Below, in pieces: positions 43,441 to 52,789 of a DNA stretch of 64,000 bases. The notes below the pieces were generated by a model, which was not told the origin of the DNA, did not search any database, and saw only the letters and a program-made list of their open reading frames with translations. The stretch is from an uncultured bacterium. GTDB taxonomy: Bacteria > Verrucomicrobiota > Kiritimatiellia > RFP12 > CAIWXQ01. The translations under genes and the position numbers were made by a program. The DNA lies in NCBI GenBank assembly GCA_903916675.1, contig CAIWXQ010000006.1:1-64000 (forward strand). The letters run 5' to 3'. Within the stretch, counting starts at the first letter, position 1; each line of letters begins with the position of its first letter.

Positions 43441-45123
43441 ATGGGTATCGTGGATGGCGGCGCGCTGGTCGGAAAGGCATTGGCGAATGCAGGTATCACG
43501 AAGGCGTTTGTGCTGTGCGGCGAGCATATTATGCCGATTTTGTACGGCATGCGAAGCCACGGGATAGAAATCATCGATACGCGCCATGAATGCGCAGCAA
43601 TCTACGCGGCGATCGCCTATACACGGGCCTCTGGCAAGCCGGCGGTGGTGGTAACTACGGCGGGGCCCGGTGTGGCGAACACGGCGGCCGGCATGATGGA
43701 GGCACAGGCCTTTGGCGTTCCGCTCATTCATATCGGCGGCGCGGTGAAGTCCAACAAGCGGGACGCCGGGGACCTGCAAGACATGGACACACTCGAACTC
43801 ATGGCCGTCTGCTCCAAATGGGCAAGAAAGCTCACGAGGGTGGAACGTGTGCCCGAATATATTTCGCTCGCACACCGGCACGCCATTGATTCGCGATCTC
43901 CCGGACCGGTCTACCTGGAAATGCCGATCGACCTTGTCTATCAAGAAACCGGGGAAGATGAGGTTGTCTATCCAGCCGCCTACCATGCCGATGCGATCCC
44001 CTTCGGCGATCCGGCGCTGATTGAAGAGGCCGCCGGGCTTCTTGCCAACGCGAAGCGCCCCGCCGCAGTGATTGACGACGGGGCACGGTTCAACATCGGA
44101 AACCACGCGGGATCGGTGGCGGACCTCTCGGATTACCTGCAGATGCCGGTAACTGATCTCGGAGTTTTCTGCCGGGGATTGTTCGGCAATGAGATAGATA
44201 ATCCCTTATTGGCCTGTCAGGCGACGGACAAGGCGGATGTCGTTCTGGCGTTGGGCTGCCGGTTTGATTGGAGAGCAGGAATGGGAGAAAACATTGCGAA
44301 AGACGCCAAGCTGATCCAGGTCCACACCGACAGCCGGCTGATCGGTTTCAACGTAAGGGTCGATGTCGGCATCGTGGGAGGAGCGGGTCCGGTCGCGAGT
44401 CAGTTGGTGAAAGCAGTCAAAAGCAGGCGGCCCAAGCCGGCGAGCAGGGCGTGGGTCAATCTGCCCGTTGGTCGTGTGTACGAGAATCTCCCCGGCGCCT
44501 ATCATTCGGAAGGAACACCGATGCACCCGGCCCGATGTGCGGGCGAAGTCATCAGATTCCTTTCGGAAGAGGGGCGGGATTGGGATGTGATTCGCGACGG
44601 AGGCGAAGCGGGGGCTTGGCTGCGGCTCGGATGGCGTGCCACCCGCCCGGGACAGCTGCATGGAACCGGTGCAAACGGCACAATTGGCACCGGTGCCGCC
44701 TTGGCCATCGGGGCATGGGTGGCCAACCGTAAACCGGTATTGTGGTACACCGGCGACGGCAGTTTCGGGTTTCACGCCATGGAATTGGACACCATGGCCA
44801 GGCTCGGAATCCCGGTTGTCTGCGTGATCTCCAACGACTCCGCGTGGGGCATGATCCGTCTACGGCAGGGGCGTGACCGGCCCGATGAGATTGCAAAGAG
44901 GGGGCATGCGAACACGGAACTCGCACCTGGGCGGGCATACGAGAAGATCGTATCGATGTGGGGCGGACACGGCGAGGCTGTCACAGATCCCCGGGAAATC
45001 ATTCCTGCTATTCAACGGGCTGCGGCCAACGCAAAGCCTTCGATCATCAATGTGCAAGTCGATCGTGAGAGTATGTCCCCGATGCTCGCGGGACACGGAG
45101 CACTGCTCAGGGCGGACAAATAG
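43441..45123 (+). CDS. Thiamine-diphosphate enzyme (acetolactate synthase/2-hydroxyacyl-CoA lyase-like)
   Basis: 560 residues, start supported by GGAGGAG eight bases upstream. Three-domain ThDP fold: PYR domain with the activating Glu at E50 (TRHECAAIYAA), a middle domain (PAAVIDDGARFNIGNHAG), and a PP domain with the Mg-ThDP motif GDGSFGF at about 438-444 ending CVISNDSAWG. Carboligase or decarboxylase of a 2-keto or 2-hydroxyacyl substrate; the Gly-Cys context (HECAA rather than HEQAA) and the lack of an adjacent small subunit argue against ordinary valine/isoleucine synthesis. Substrate unknown. It converges on the FG-GAP gene with a 15-base gap. Confidence 0.82.
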   Translation: MGIVDGGALVGKALANAGITKAFVLCGEHIMPILYGMRSHGIEIIDTRHECAAIYAAIAYTRASGKPAVVVTTAGPGVANTAAGMMEAQAFGVPLIHIGGAVKSNKRDAGDLQDMDTLELMAVCSKWARKLTRVERVPEYISLAHRHAIDSRSPGPVYLEMPIDLVYQETGEDEVVYPAAYHADAIPFGDPALIEEAAGLLANAKRPAAVIDDGARFNIGNHAGSVADLSDYLQMPVTDLGVFCRGLFGNEIDNPLLACQATDKADVVLALGCRFDWRAGMGENIAKDAKLIQVHTDSRLIGFNVRVDVGIVGGAGPVASQLVKAVKSRRPKPASRAWVNLPVGRVYENLPGAYHSEGTPMHPARCAGEVIRFLSEEGRDWDVIRDGGEAGAWLRLGWRATRPGQLHGTGANGTIGTGAALAIGAWVANRKPVLWYTGDGSFGFHAMELDTMARLGIPVVCVISNDSAWGMIRLRQGRDRPDEIAKRGHANTELAPGRAYEKIVSMWGGHGEAVTDPREIIPAIQRAAANAKPSIINVQVDRESMSPMLAGHGALLRADK

Positions 45124-45138
45124 AACTCCGCCCGTGCT

Positions 45139-47013
45139 TTAGTTCGCGGCTGCCCCGATTACCACGGTCTGGGGTTTGTTCTCGAGGATGATCTCTTTCG
45201 CTCCCTCCGGGTTCCCCGGGAACTGCCAGGTGAGCTGGATGGCGCCTGCCTCCACGCGAGTCACGAAGGCCGGGGCCGCCCCGGCAGTCAGGTTCCATGC
45301 GCCAAGAACTCGTTTACCCGCCGTGGCGTAGAGGCGCAACGGCCCCGGTTTCCCGGCCTGGGGCGACAAAACCACCCGGGCGCACTGTTCCGCGCCAGCC
45401 GGATCGCGTGTGATAACTGCGCAAACGCCGTTGGTCAACACCACGGCCAGATCCTCGGTCCCATCGCCGTTAAAATCTGCCATGCAGCCGGCGACTTGTC
45501 CGTTCTCAATTCCGGACAGAAGCTCTCCTGCGCCCATGTCCAGCGAATAGGAGACGCCAAAACTGCGGAACCCCCGGTTGAAGAACGCCCGGGGAGCGCC
45601 GGAGGAATACAGAAGCAGGACATCCTGCCGGCCATCATTGTTCAGGTCGCACAGGCAGGCGCCGATCTGCGCACTCCTGGCATTGTATGACATCTCGCCT
45701 GTGAGTTGTGCCACATTGGCGAAGTCGCCGTTGCCACGATTTGTCCACAGGCGGAAGGTGTCGCTTCCGGGAATCAGAATGTCGAGTTTTCCATCGCCAT
45801 CCCAGTCGCCCATGCAGGCAGTGCCGGCGCTGTCGCCTCCGGCCACAGGGCAGGGGACTGGCGCGGAAAAGAGGCCGGGCGCCTTTCCTTTGTAAAACAG
45901 TCCGCCCTTGGCCATTGGCTGCACAATGTCGGGCAGGCCATCGTTGTCAAAATCCGCAACTAGGCAGGGGTAAACCCTGCCCAGATTTTTGCCGGGCCAT
46001 GCTCCATCGGTAACCGGGCGTGGGACCGCATCTGCCCCGGGAGCCAGCAGCAGGGGAGCTGCCCGGGTGCTGATCAGAAGGCCGGCCTTGCCCGTGTTCC
46101 CGATATCCAGAGTGGTCAGAGCCAGGCACTCCGGTATTGTCTTTGCCCCGGCGGATGGGGGGGCAAACGTGCCGTCTTTGTTCTGCCGGTACAACAACAG
46201 CGCGTTGCCGTCCCAGCTGGCCAGGCCAGACAACCCGTCGCCGGAAAAATCCCCCCAGGCAAACAGGAGCGAGTGGGACGTCAATTTCAATTTAGCGGTC
46301 AGGTTTACGGGCTTGTCTCCTGCCAGGGTGTAGAGCTGGTCGCCTGCGTCCGAAGCCACAAACAGCAGCGGAACGCCGCTGCCCGCCAGATCCACCGCTG
46401 CCATGCCGGAAACTTTCCCGGATACTCTCCCCAGATTGTGCACCGCGCCCCACTTGATGCTGGTTTCGACCGGCACCTCGGCATCCGGATCGTCGAGAAT
46501 GTACTGAACCGCCCGGAGGAGCATATCGGATCCGCCATTCCAGGTTCCGAGCAGGTCAGTGCTCTCCTTTTCCAGATTCCAGGCTGCCTGGTTCTGCTTC
46601 AAGATCAGCCACATTCCGTTCAGATGGACATATGCTGTTCGGCTTGCGGTCTCGTCAGCTCCCGGCGTGTCGCCTGTTATTTCCGGCCAGGCGGCGATGA
46701 ACATGAGCGCCGGGATTTCCCTGGCATCCTTCAGCACGCGGGCGAGGGCGTCCACCCGGTCCGGCGTCAAGGCGGTGGCAAGATCCACGGATAGTTCCCT
46801 GGCGCCCTCGGTTCCTTTCCAGACGCGGTCCACGGAGAACGTCACCCATCCGGCTGTGCGCCCGGGCTTCGCCCGCAGCTGGAGGATCACATCTGATTGC
46901 AGGACCAGGTGCACCGGCGTGAACTGTGGATTGATCAGGGCGTGCGCCGCCTGCCATCCGAACAGGAAGATGGCGGCTGTGGAAAGCCAGAGTGATTGAC
47001 TGTGATTCGTCAT
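45139..47013 (-). CDS. Secreted FG-GAP/VCBS-type repeat protein
   Basis: 624 residues, start with GGGAGA upstream, signal to about residue 25 (GWQAAHA). ALINPQFTPVHLVLQS opens the mature part as in the paralog at 37888. Repeats: GDFSGDGLSGLAS, ADFDNDGLPDIVQ, GDWDGDGKLDILI, CDLNNDGRQDVLL, ADFNGDGTEDLAV. Last gene of a minus-strand run (hydrolase-like, SUMF1-like, FG-GAP). Probably an extracellular binding protein of that cassette; ligand unknown. Confidence 0.82.
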   Translation of the reverse strand: MTNHSQSLWLSTAAIFLFGWQAAHALINPQFTPVHLVLQSDVILQLRAKPGRTAGWVTFSVDRVWKGTEGARELSVDLATALTPDRVDALARVLKDAREIPALMFIAAWPEITGDTPGADETASRTAYVHLNGMWLILKQNQAAWNLEKESTDLLGTWNGGSDMLLRAVQYILDDPDAEVPVETSIKWGAVHNLGRVSGKVSGMAAVDLAGSGVPLLFVASDAGDQLYTLAGDKPVNLTAKLKLTSHSLLFAWGDFSGDGLSGLASWDGNALLLYRQNKDGTFAPPSAGAKTIPECLALTTLDIGNTGKAGLLISTRAAPLLLAPGADAVPRPVTDGAWPGKNLGRVYPCLVADFDNDGLPDIVQPMAKGGLFYKGKAPGLFSAPVPCPVAGGDSAGTACMGDWDGDGKLDILIPGSDTFRLWTNRGNGDFANVAQLTGEMSYNARSAQIGACLCDLNNDGRQDVLLLYSSGAPRAFFNRGFRSFGVSYSLDMGAGELLSGIENGQVAGCMADFNGDGTEDLAVVLTNGVCAVITRDPAGAEQCARVVLSPQAGKPGPLRLYATAGKRVLGAWNLTAGAAPAFVTRVEAGAIQLTWQFPGNPEGAKEIILENKPQTVVIGAAAN

Positions 47014-47100
47014 GACGAGAAATCTCCCTTGTGCCTGCGCGCGCTGTCCGCGTGGCCGCTGTTGGTCAACGGAGCCGGCGTGATCTTGGCTGGCGGCCCG

Positions 47101-48447
47101 TCACTTCTTCGCCGCCGCACTCTCCGGCTTCTCCAGCTTCTCCATCTCCGCGATCTCCTCCTTTGTGGCGTCCACGGCGATGCGGATCTTGGTGCTGCCG
47201 TAGCCGACGTCTGTTTTGCCACCGGTTGACTCAGCCCATTCATGGTAGGTGGGCAGGTCACTGCGTCCGCCGCCGCTCTTGCTCCAGTGACTATGTTTTT
47301 TGCCTGCGGCTTCCTCCGCCTCGCAGGAGTAATAGGGGTCCACGGCGTCGCCGGACCGCATCACGTTTTTATCCCGCACCAGTTCAAAGGCCCCGCTGTT
47401 CATATCATACAGGCCCCAGGCGTTTGGTTCCTTTGACTTGACGGGCAGACATTCGCCGGCCCCGCCGGTGCTGAAGAATGCCTTGTACTTCTGGCGGAAC
47501 GGCGGGTTGGACGTGCCGGCGCGCATGGCGTATTCCCATTCGGCTTCCCCGGGCAGACGCACGGTCCGTCCGTTCTTCTCAGAGAGGATCTTCAGGAACT
47601 TCAGGACATCTGCGCAGACAAGATTCCGGGCTGGTCGCTTGGGATCCGTGAGCGTGGCGTGGTCGGTTTCCGCGCCCATCACGGCGTCCCACATCTCCTG
47701 GGTCACCGGGATCTCGGCCAGCCAGAACGGCTTGGTCAGCGTGATGTGCCGGGAAGCTTCATCCGCATAACGCAGCAGCACCCAGTTGGGCACCTCCATC
47801 ATGAATTCGCCGCGCGGCAGCAGAATGCACTTCAGCGTGAGTTTGTCCGTGACATTCAGGATCAACGGTTTGTCGCCGGGTTTCTTGAAGGGTTTGTCCG
47901 GCGCATACATGCCCGGCGGATATTTAGGCGGAGGAAGCTTGGTGATCGCGCTGGGAGTGATCCATTTTTTTCCGCCTTCTTGCGAAATGACGCCTGTCAC
48001 GGACTTTGAGCAACCGCCGACATTGCCGCCACTCCACTCCTTTTTAATCGTGTCCGTGGCCGGTCCGGGGGTGATGAAAAACTTCAATCTCGCATCAATC
48101 CCGTCATCAATGGCCCTTGCCTGCTGGTAGTTGAGGCTGTTGCCGGCGATCAGTTCCTTAAAAACATCCTGATAGGCGGCCGCAATCTCGGGCGTGCCGT
48201 CAAATGCCAGAAAAAGCGGCACTTCATTTTCCTTCTTAATCTCTTCATCTGATAAGCCCCGCGCGTACGCCCCTTTGCTGATCAAGACGCCGGTGAGCGT
48301 AACCTCTCCCGCAGCCGTGGTGGCAGCTGGTTTCGGGTCCGGCTTTGGCTGCGATGCCTTGGGGTTCTGCGCCAGGGCGGTCGATCCGGCCGTAATCGTG
48401 AGTGCGAGCCAGAGCCGGGACACAAAGATTCTCATCCTGCGGTTCAT
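47101..48447 (-). CDS. Secreted SUMF1/FGE-like domain protein
   Basis: 448 residues from 48447 (MNRRMRIFVSRLWLALTITA, signal; AGGAAAA upstream). Longer in-frame readings lie inside the upstream gene and are rejected. N-terminal module (EVTLTGVLISKGAYARGLSD, AFDGTPEIAAAYQDVFKELI, GGKKWITPSAITK) and SUMF1-like module (LTLKCILLPRGEFMM, HITLTKPFWLAEIPVTQEMW, RLPGEAEWEYAMRAGTSNP, NAWGLYDMNSGAFELVRDK, TKIRIAVDATKEE). No catalytic Cys pair of FGE is apparent. It lies 38 bases after the hydrolase-like gene, so co-transcribed. Confidence 0.82.
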   Translation of the reverse strand: MNRRMRIFVSRLWLALTITAGSTALAQNPKASQPKPDPKPAATTAAGEVTLTGVLISKGAYARGLSDEEIKKENEVPLFLAFDGTPEIAAAYQDVFKELIAGNSLNYQQARAIDDGIDARLKFFITPGPATDTIKKEWSGGNVGGCSKSVTGVISQEGGKKWITPSAITKLPPPKYPPGMYAPDKPFKKPGDKPLILNVTDKLTLKCILLPRGEFMMEVPNWVLLRYADEASRHITLTKPFWLAEIPVTQEMWDAVMGAETDHATLTDPKRPARNLVCADVLKFLKILSEKNGRTVRLPGEAEWEYAMRAGTSNPPFRQKYKAFFSTGGAGECLPVKSKEPNAWGLYDMNSGAFELVRDKNVMRSGDAVDPYYSCEAEEAAGKKHSHWSKSGGGRSDLPTYHEWAESTGGKTDVGYGSTKIRIAVDATKEEIAEMEKLEKPESAAAKK

Positions 48448-48485
48448 GATTTTTTCCTGTTTCCGTCCGGCAAGCGGCGGATTCC

Positions 48486-51353
48486 TTACTGCCGCAGCGC
48501 GTTGGCCACTTCGCCGGCCAGCGTGTACAACTGTTCCGTGTTCTGTCGATACCACCCCTCGTGAAAGGCATCGCGCGGGAAGGCCAGCCGGTACGACTCC
48601 TTCGATTCCAGGTAGGTCGAATAGTAATACAGCCGGCGGGTGCGCTCGTCGCAAATTTCGTTGCACCGTTTGACAAGGTCGGCGCTTAACCTGCCTTTCT
48701 GGTCCAGCACGGCGTCCTGCACAAAAATACGCGCCTCCATGTCCTGCAGCGATTCCTGCAGCAGCCGCAGATGGCCGGTGGCAACCGGGCCGTCCCTGCC
48801 TGCGCCCAGGAAGGCATACGTCGCGGAGAAATGATCCATGTTGGCGCACTGGTCGGTGTAGCGGTTCAGGATGTACAAATTGTCACCAGTTGGTCCCTTG
48901 ACAACCGGCCAATAGTCCGCGCCCTGGCATCCAATGCCGTGCACCACTTCCGTGGTTTCCTTTCCGCTCCAGCCATTCTTGTGAATCAAAATCGATTCCG
49001 CCGCTGTCAGAAACAGGGGGTATTCCGCTGTCTGGTTCATGGACCATGCACCGGTCACCGTGGGGATCACGCTCTTCCAGGCCGGCACCCGCCAGCGGTA
49101 ATACGGAGTGTCGCTCGTGTCCGGGGACCAGTTCACGGTCATGACATCCGATCCGCCGGGCGGGTGTTCCCCCCAGTTGAAATAAGCCAGATCCTTGATG
49201 TTGTAAACATGGTGCGCGCGCGAATACCAGCGGATATCCGGCGCCAGCGCCTGGAAATCGCTCTTGCACTGCGGGATGAATGCGCCGTCCGTCGCGCAGC
49301 CGAAGATCAGCGCCTTCTCCATGCCGCGTCTGGCCAGCAGGGCCTTGATTCCCTCCACTACCGGTTTCCAGAACGTCTTGGATTCCGGCGTCCCCCACTG
49401 CGGCGCCTCCTGTTCCGAGGCCTTGCCCGTGGCATCCACCCGGGTATACGGAATCGGGAACCCCCCGGCCATCGCGGCCGGATCCCCCCGGTTCACGGCA
49501 ATCGCCTTTCCGGCCCATGTTCGCGAGGATCCGCCGCGGGAAAAGGGCATCTCGTGCACCCAGCAGACCACGCAAAGCTGTTTGCCGAGGTATTTGGTTG
49601 CCGTATCGAGATACCGCTCCACAATGCTGAAATCCGGCTTGCTGGAGCCATCTGCCTGCTGGACCCATCTGACCATGGACTCTTCGTTGCCCAGATTGGA
49701 CTTGGCCAGCAGCGGAATGTACAAATCATCCACGCCAACCTCGCCCATCAGCGCAAAGACCTTGTCGAGCAGCTTCCAATGCTCCTCCGACCACATCTTC
49801 ACGTTGTACCTGAGCGCCACAGAGTCCGGCGACTCCACCATGCCGATGAAGGTCTTGAACTTCTGTGGATCCGGCAGCGCCCATTCTCCCGCCACCTTGA
49901 CCCGCAGCGGCACCTCCGTTGTCTTCCCATCAGCTGTGACCACGATCTTCCCGGCATACTCCCCGGCCTTGGCATCCTTTGGCACGCGCACGCTCACCCA
50001 GATCGGCTGCATGGCAACCGGATAGGACGGCACCGACCACGAACCGATCTTTGCGCTCTTGTTGCCAACCGCAACGTCCTTGGGCGCCTGGGTGTTGAGC
50101 GTATTGAAAAGGCCGAACCTGCTGGATGATTGCCCCGCGGTTCCGCCGAAGTCCGGGCCAAAGGAGGACACGTCCCACTGCTGGCACCCGATCAGCACGG
50201 CCGATGCCGGGATGGTCTGTCCTTCTTTTGATTTCAGGTCTGTAACCGTGGCGCCGACGCCCTTGATCGCGCTGGGCGAACTGACAACAATCTGCCCGGA
50301 AAAAGTCCCATTGCGGGTCCCGGCCAGGCAGACCGGCCGCACAGGCTCATTTGGATCGCCAAAATGCGAGGGAAGCAATTTTGTCAGGGTGGATGCATTC
50401 CAGACCTGCACACCGGCGGGCCGGGCAAGATTGGGGATGATGCCGTTGGCAGACTTGGCGGTCAGCTGGATGTCGTCAATCAGGCACCGGTTCCATGCAA
50501 ACTTGAAAATATCTGAACTGGAGTACGGCGCCAGAAACATGATCGAATGCGCAGGCGCACGGTGCACCTCGATGGCCAGGACATTGACGCCTTTGCGCAA
50601 TGCCGTGGCTGGCACCTTGACCTGAAGCGTGCGGAAACGCTGGCGGTAGTGTTCGGCAACAGTCGCCTTGTCGCTCGCACTCACCCCCCACAGTTTGTCG
50701 GCCTCTTCCTTGTGGAACACCTCGGCTGAGCCTCCCTGTGCGATCAGGCCGAACGTCATCTTGGAACTGCCGCCATCATCAGTCTCTTTGGGATAGTCGT
50801 TCGCCAGCGTGTCGTTGGCAATCTTGCCGGCTGGGAGCCCTTCGCGGCCGATCTCCTTTCCGTTCAGATAAGCCACGGCGCCGCCCTGGAACGAAACCGT
50901 CAGGCCCATTTCGCTGTCGGGATTCGAGACCTGGAACTTGCCCCGCACAGCAAGCATCGCGAGGCTGCGGTAATAGCTGTCGAACGGGCCCGGATTTCGC
51001 GTCCATGCGCTGTCGTCAAAATCCGGCTGCTCCCATCCGGATGCCGGGAACTCCGACCCGACTGCTTTTTTCGCCGGCACCAGTTCAAAGGGACCGGTGC
51101 GGTCATTTCCGCCAGCCGCCTTCTTTCGCCAGAAGCCCGCCTCGACCGGGACCAGTGTGCCCGCGTCCGAGCGCGCCACATCGGTCTGCCAGGTCTCGTA
51201 ATAGCGCCAGATCGTGCCGCCGCAATCCTTGGCCGGGTCGGTCCATTGTTTGGCCATGCGCAGGATTGTCAGGTCCTGCCCGGCTCCCGGACACTGCGCC
51301 GCGGCTGCGAGCATCCCGGCTGCCAGCAGGTTGCCTAGCTTTCGAACCGGCAT
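48486..51353 (-). CDS. Large secreted glycoside-hydrolase-like protein
   Basis: 955 residues from 51353; GGGAGGG lies eight bases upstream and a signal peptide follows (KLGNLLAAGMLAAAAQCPGA). Collinear with the 34924 protein: GTIWRYYETWQTDV, WEQPDFDDSAWTRNPGP, GGAVAYLNGKEIGREGLP, GVNVLAIEVHRAPA, HFGDPNEPVRPVCLAGTRNG, YNVKMWSEEHWKLLDKVF, and a C-terminal helical region near 870-955. N-terminal beta-sandwich carbohydrate-binding-like domains plus a TIM-barrel-like half; DUF4091/DUF6067-type is tentative and no catalytic acids are assigned. First gene of a three-gene operon, divergent from the XylR-type regulator. Confidence 0.78.
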   Translation of the reverse strand: MPVRKLGNLLAAGMLAAAAQCPGAGQDLTILRMAKQWTDPAKDCGGTIWRYYETWQTDVARSDAGTLVPVEAGFWRKKAAGGNDRTGPFELVPAKKAVGSEFPASGWEQPDFDDSAWTRNPGPFDSYYRSLAMLAVRGKFQVSNPDSEMGLTVSFQGGAVAYLNGKEIGREGLPAGKIANDTLANDYPKETDDGGSSKMTFGLIAQGGSAEVFHKEEADKLWGVSASDKATVAEHYRQRFRTLQVKVPATALRKGVNVLAIEVHRAPAHSIMFLAPYSSSDIFKFAWNRCLIDDIQLTAKSANGIIPNLARPAGVQVWNASTLTKLLPSHFGDPNEPVRPVCLAGTRNGTFSGQIVVSSPSAIKGVGATVTDLKSKEGQTIPASAVLIGCQQWDVSSFGPDFGGTAGQSSSRFGLFNTLNTQAPKDVAVGNKSAKIGSWSVPSYPVAMQPIWVSVRVPKDAKAGEYAGKIVVTADGKTTEVPLRVKVAGEWALPDPQKFKTFIGMVESPDSVALRYNVKMWSEEHWKLLDKVFALMGEVGVDDLYIPLLAKSNLGNEESMVRWVQQADGSSKPDFSIVERYLDTATKYLGKQLCVVCWVHEMPFSRGGSSRTWAGKAIAVNRGDPAAMAGGFPIPYTRVDATGKASEQEAPQWGTPESKTFWKPVVEGIKALLARRGMEKALIFGCATDGAFIPQCKSDFQALAPDIRWYSRAHHVYNIKDLAYFNWGEHPPGGSDVMTVNWSPDTSDTPYYRWRVPAWKSVIPTVTGAWSMNQTAEYPLFLTAAESILIHKNGWSGKETTEVVHGIGCQGADYWPVVKGPTGDNLYILNRYTDQCANMDHFSATYAFLGAGRDGPVATGHLRLLQESLQDMEARIFVQDAVLDQKGRLSADLVKRCNEICDERTRRLYYYSTYLESKESYRLAFPRDAFHEGWYRQNTEQLYTLAGEVANALRQ

Positions 51354-51403
51354 GTTGCAGCCCTCCCCCATGGCCAATCGTGCGTGGATGGTCTCTTAAT
51401 GGT

Positions 51404-51419
51404 TCAAGGTACCACTTGA
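51404..51419. promoter_or_regulatory. Candidate operator palindrome in the divergent promoter region
   Basis: TCAAG-GTACCA-CTTGA, a perfect 5+5 inverted repeat between the hydrolase-like operon and the regulator gene, overlapping the -35 element proposed below. A plausible self-binding site for the regulator, but short; similar sites were not found elsewhere in the window. Confidence 0.35.
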
Positions 51420-51442
51420 CCCGGAGAGGTGGAGAATACAAT
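51416..51442 (+). promoter_or_regulatory. Candidate sigma70 promoter of the regulator gene
   Basis: TTGACC (51416-51421) and TACAAT (51437-51442) with a 15-base spacer. It supports a start codon at 51531 rather than the earlier in-frame ATG at 51444, which would fall right at the transcription start. Confidence 0.4.
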
Positions 51443-51530
51443 AATGCGCATCAGACATGACATTTTGCGGCGTGTCGCAGTGCGCCCTGCGTGCGGCCGC
51501 GAATCCCCTGTGGCCCACACCGGAGGCACC

Positions 51531-52721
51531 ATGCCGGGCACCAAAAGTGTCTTGGTCAGCATGAACACCAGCGAACTGCTGGCCGGCGATGTCATCCGCG
51601 GCATGGTCAGCTATCAGGAGCGACACCCGCATCTGCGGCTGGAGGTCTGTCAGACCGGAACACATGTGCCGCATCCAGGGCTGGCGCTGCGCCAGAACAT
51701 CGACCTGGTGCAGGCGGATGGCGTGGTGGCGAATGTCTTCTGGCAGGCCACCCGCAGCAGCATCCCCCCGGGTATTCCGATTGTGAATGTTGATGATTCC
51801 CGGCGGCCGACCTTCCTGCCGACGGTCTTCATGGACCAGGCGCGCATGGGCGAGCTGGCAGCCGAGCATCTGCTCGCGCAGGAGCTTCCGCACTACGCGT
51901 TCATCTCGGCCGTTGGCCGCGGATATGGCGCGCATTTGCGCTGGCGCGGATTCCGCGACCGGCTGGCGCAGGCCGGCCAGGACTGCTTCCTGTTTGACAA
52001 GGCTTTCCCGAAAACCGCGCAGCAGCTTCGGGAAGCCGACCTGCTGGCGTGGGTGGCAAGCCTCCCCAAGCCCGTTGGCATTCATACGGTATACCTGCAC
52101 CTCGCGCTGCGTTTGCTCTGGGCCTGCCGCCAACTCGGGGTGCGTGTGCCCACGGAAGTGGCCCTGATCGGCGGGCAGGACTTCCCCATTGTATCCAACG
52201 CCTGGGTGCCGACGGTCTCCGCCATTACCACCAGCCGTACGGCCATGGGATACGAAGCCCTGGCGCTGCTCGACCGTCTCCTGCGCGGCGAAAAGCCGCC
52301 CGCCGCCCCCGTGCTGATCACGGACGTGGCTGTTGTGCCGCGGCAGTCCAGCGACCTGCGCGGCATGCGCGACCCGGAGGTGGCGCACATCCGGCGGCTG
52401 ATTGCGGAGCAGGCGCATCGCCCGCTCGTAATCAAGGAGCTGCTGAGCCACACGCCGCTTTCGCGCCGGGCGCTGGAACGTCGCTTTGAACATCAGATCG
52501 GGCATACGCTGCATGACGAAATGGTCAGGGTCCGCATGGGGGTTGCGGAGCGGTTGTTGCGGCAGACCCTGCTGCGCCCCGCGCAGATTGCCCGCCAGTC
52601 GGGGTACGCCAGCTATCGTGTCTTTGCCGTCGCGTTCCGCAAACACACGGGGATGACCGCATCGGAATTCCGGCAGTTGCACGTGTCGGAGGCTGGCGCG
52701 CACGGTCCGATCCACCACTAG
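51531..52721 (+). CDS. XylR-type AraC-family transcriptional regulator
   Basis: 396 residues from 51531 (GGAGG five bases upstream). Residues 1-265 are a periplasmic-binding-protein-like sensor (MPGTKSVLVSMNTSELLAGD, PIVNVDDSRRPTFLPTVFMD, HYAFISAVG, EVALIGGQDFPIVSN, PTVSAITTSRTAMGYEALAL). Residues about 290-390 are the AraC double helix-turn-helix (LVIKELLSHTPLSRRALERR, QIARQSGYASYRVFAVAFRK). Senses a sugar and probably controls the divergent hydrolase operon and perhaps itself. Upstream of the sulfatase by 68 bases on the same strand. Confidence 0.88.
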   Translation: MPGTKSVLVSMNTSELLAGDVIRGMVSYQERHPHLRLEVCQTGTHVPHPGLALRQNIDLVQADGVVANVFWQATRSSIPPGIPIVNVDDSRRPTFLPTVFMDQARMGELAAEHLLAQELPHYAFISAVGRGYGAHLRWRGFRDRLAQAGQDCFLFDKAFPKTAQQLREADLLAWVASLPKPVGIHTVYLHLALRLLWACRQLGVRVPTEVALIGGQDFPIVSNAWVPTVSAITTSRTAMGYEALALLDRLLRGEKPPAAPVLITDVAVVPRQSSDLRGMRDPEVAHIRRLIAEQAHRPLVIKELLSHTPLSRRALERRFEHQIGHTLHDEMVRVRMGVAERLLRQTLLRPAQIARQSGYASYRVFAVAFRKHTGMTASEFRQLHVSEAGAHGPIHH

Positions 52722-52789
52722 GAAGTGCGTGCCAAGAGGCGTATTCTGTTTCTGCTCATCTGATCAAAAGGCTTGCCGGGGATCCACGC

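Noticed and set aside
40819-48447. SUMF1-like genes as activators of the nearby sulfatase
   Set aside because: They are exported, lack the FGE cysteines, and the sulfatase has no signal peptide, so they would not meet.
47101-48849. Longer form of the SUMF1-like protein
   Set aside because: Upstream codons lie inside the hydrolase-like gene; ATG 48447 has a ribosome site and signal peptide.
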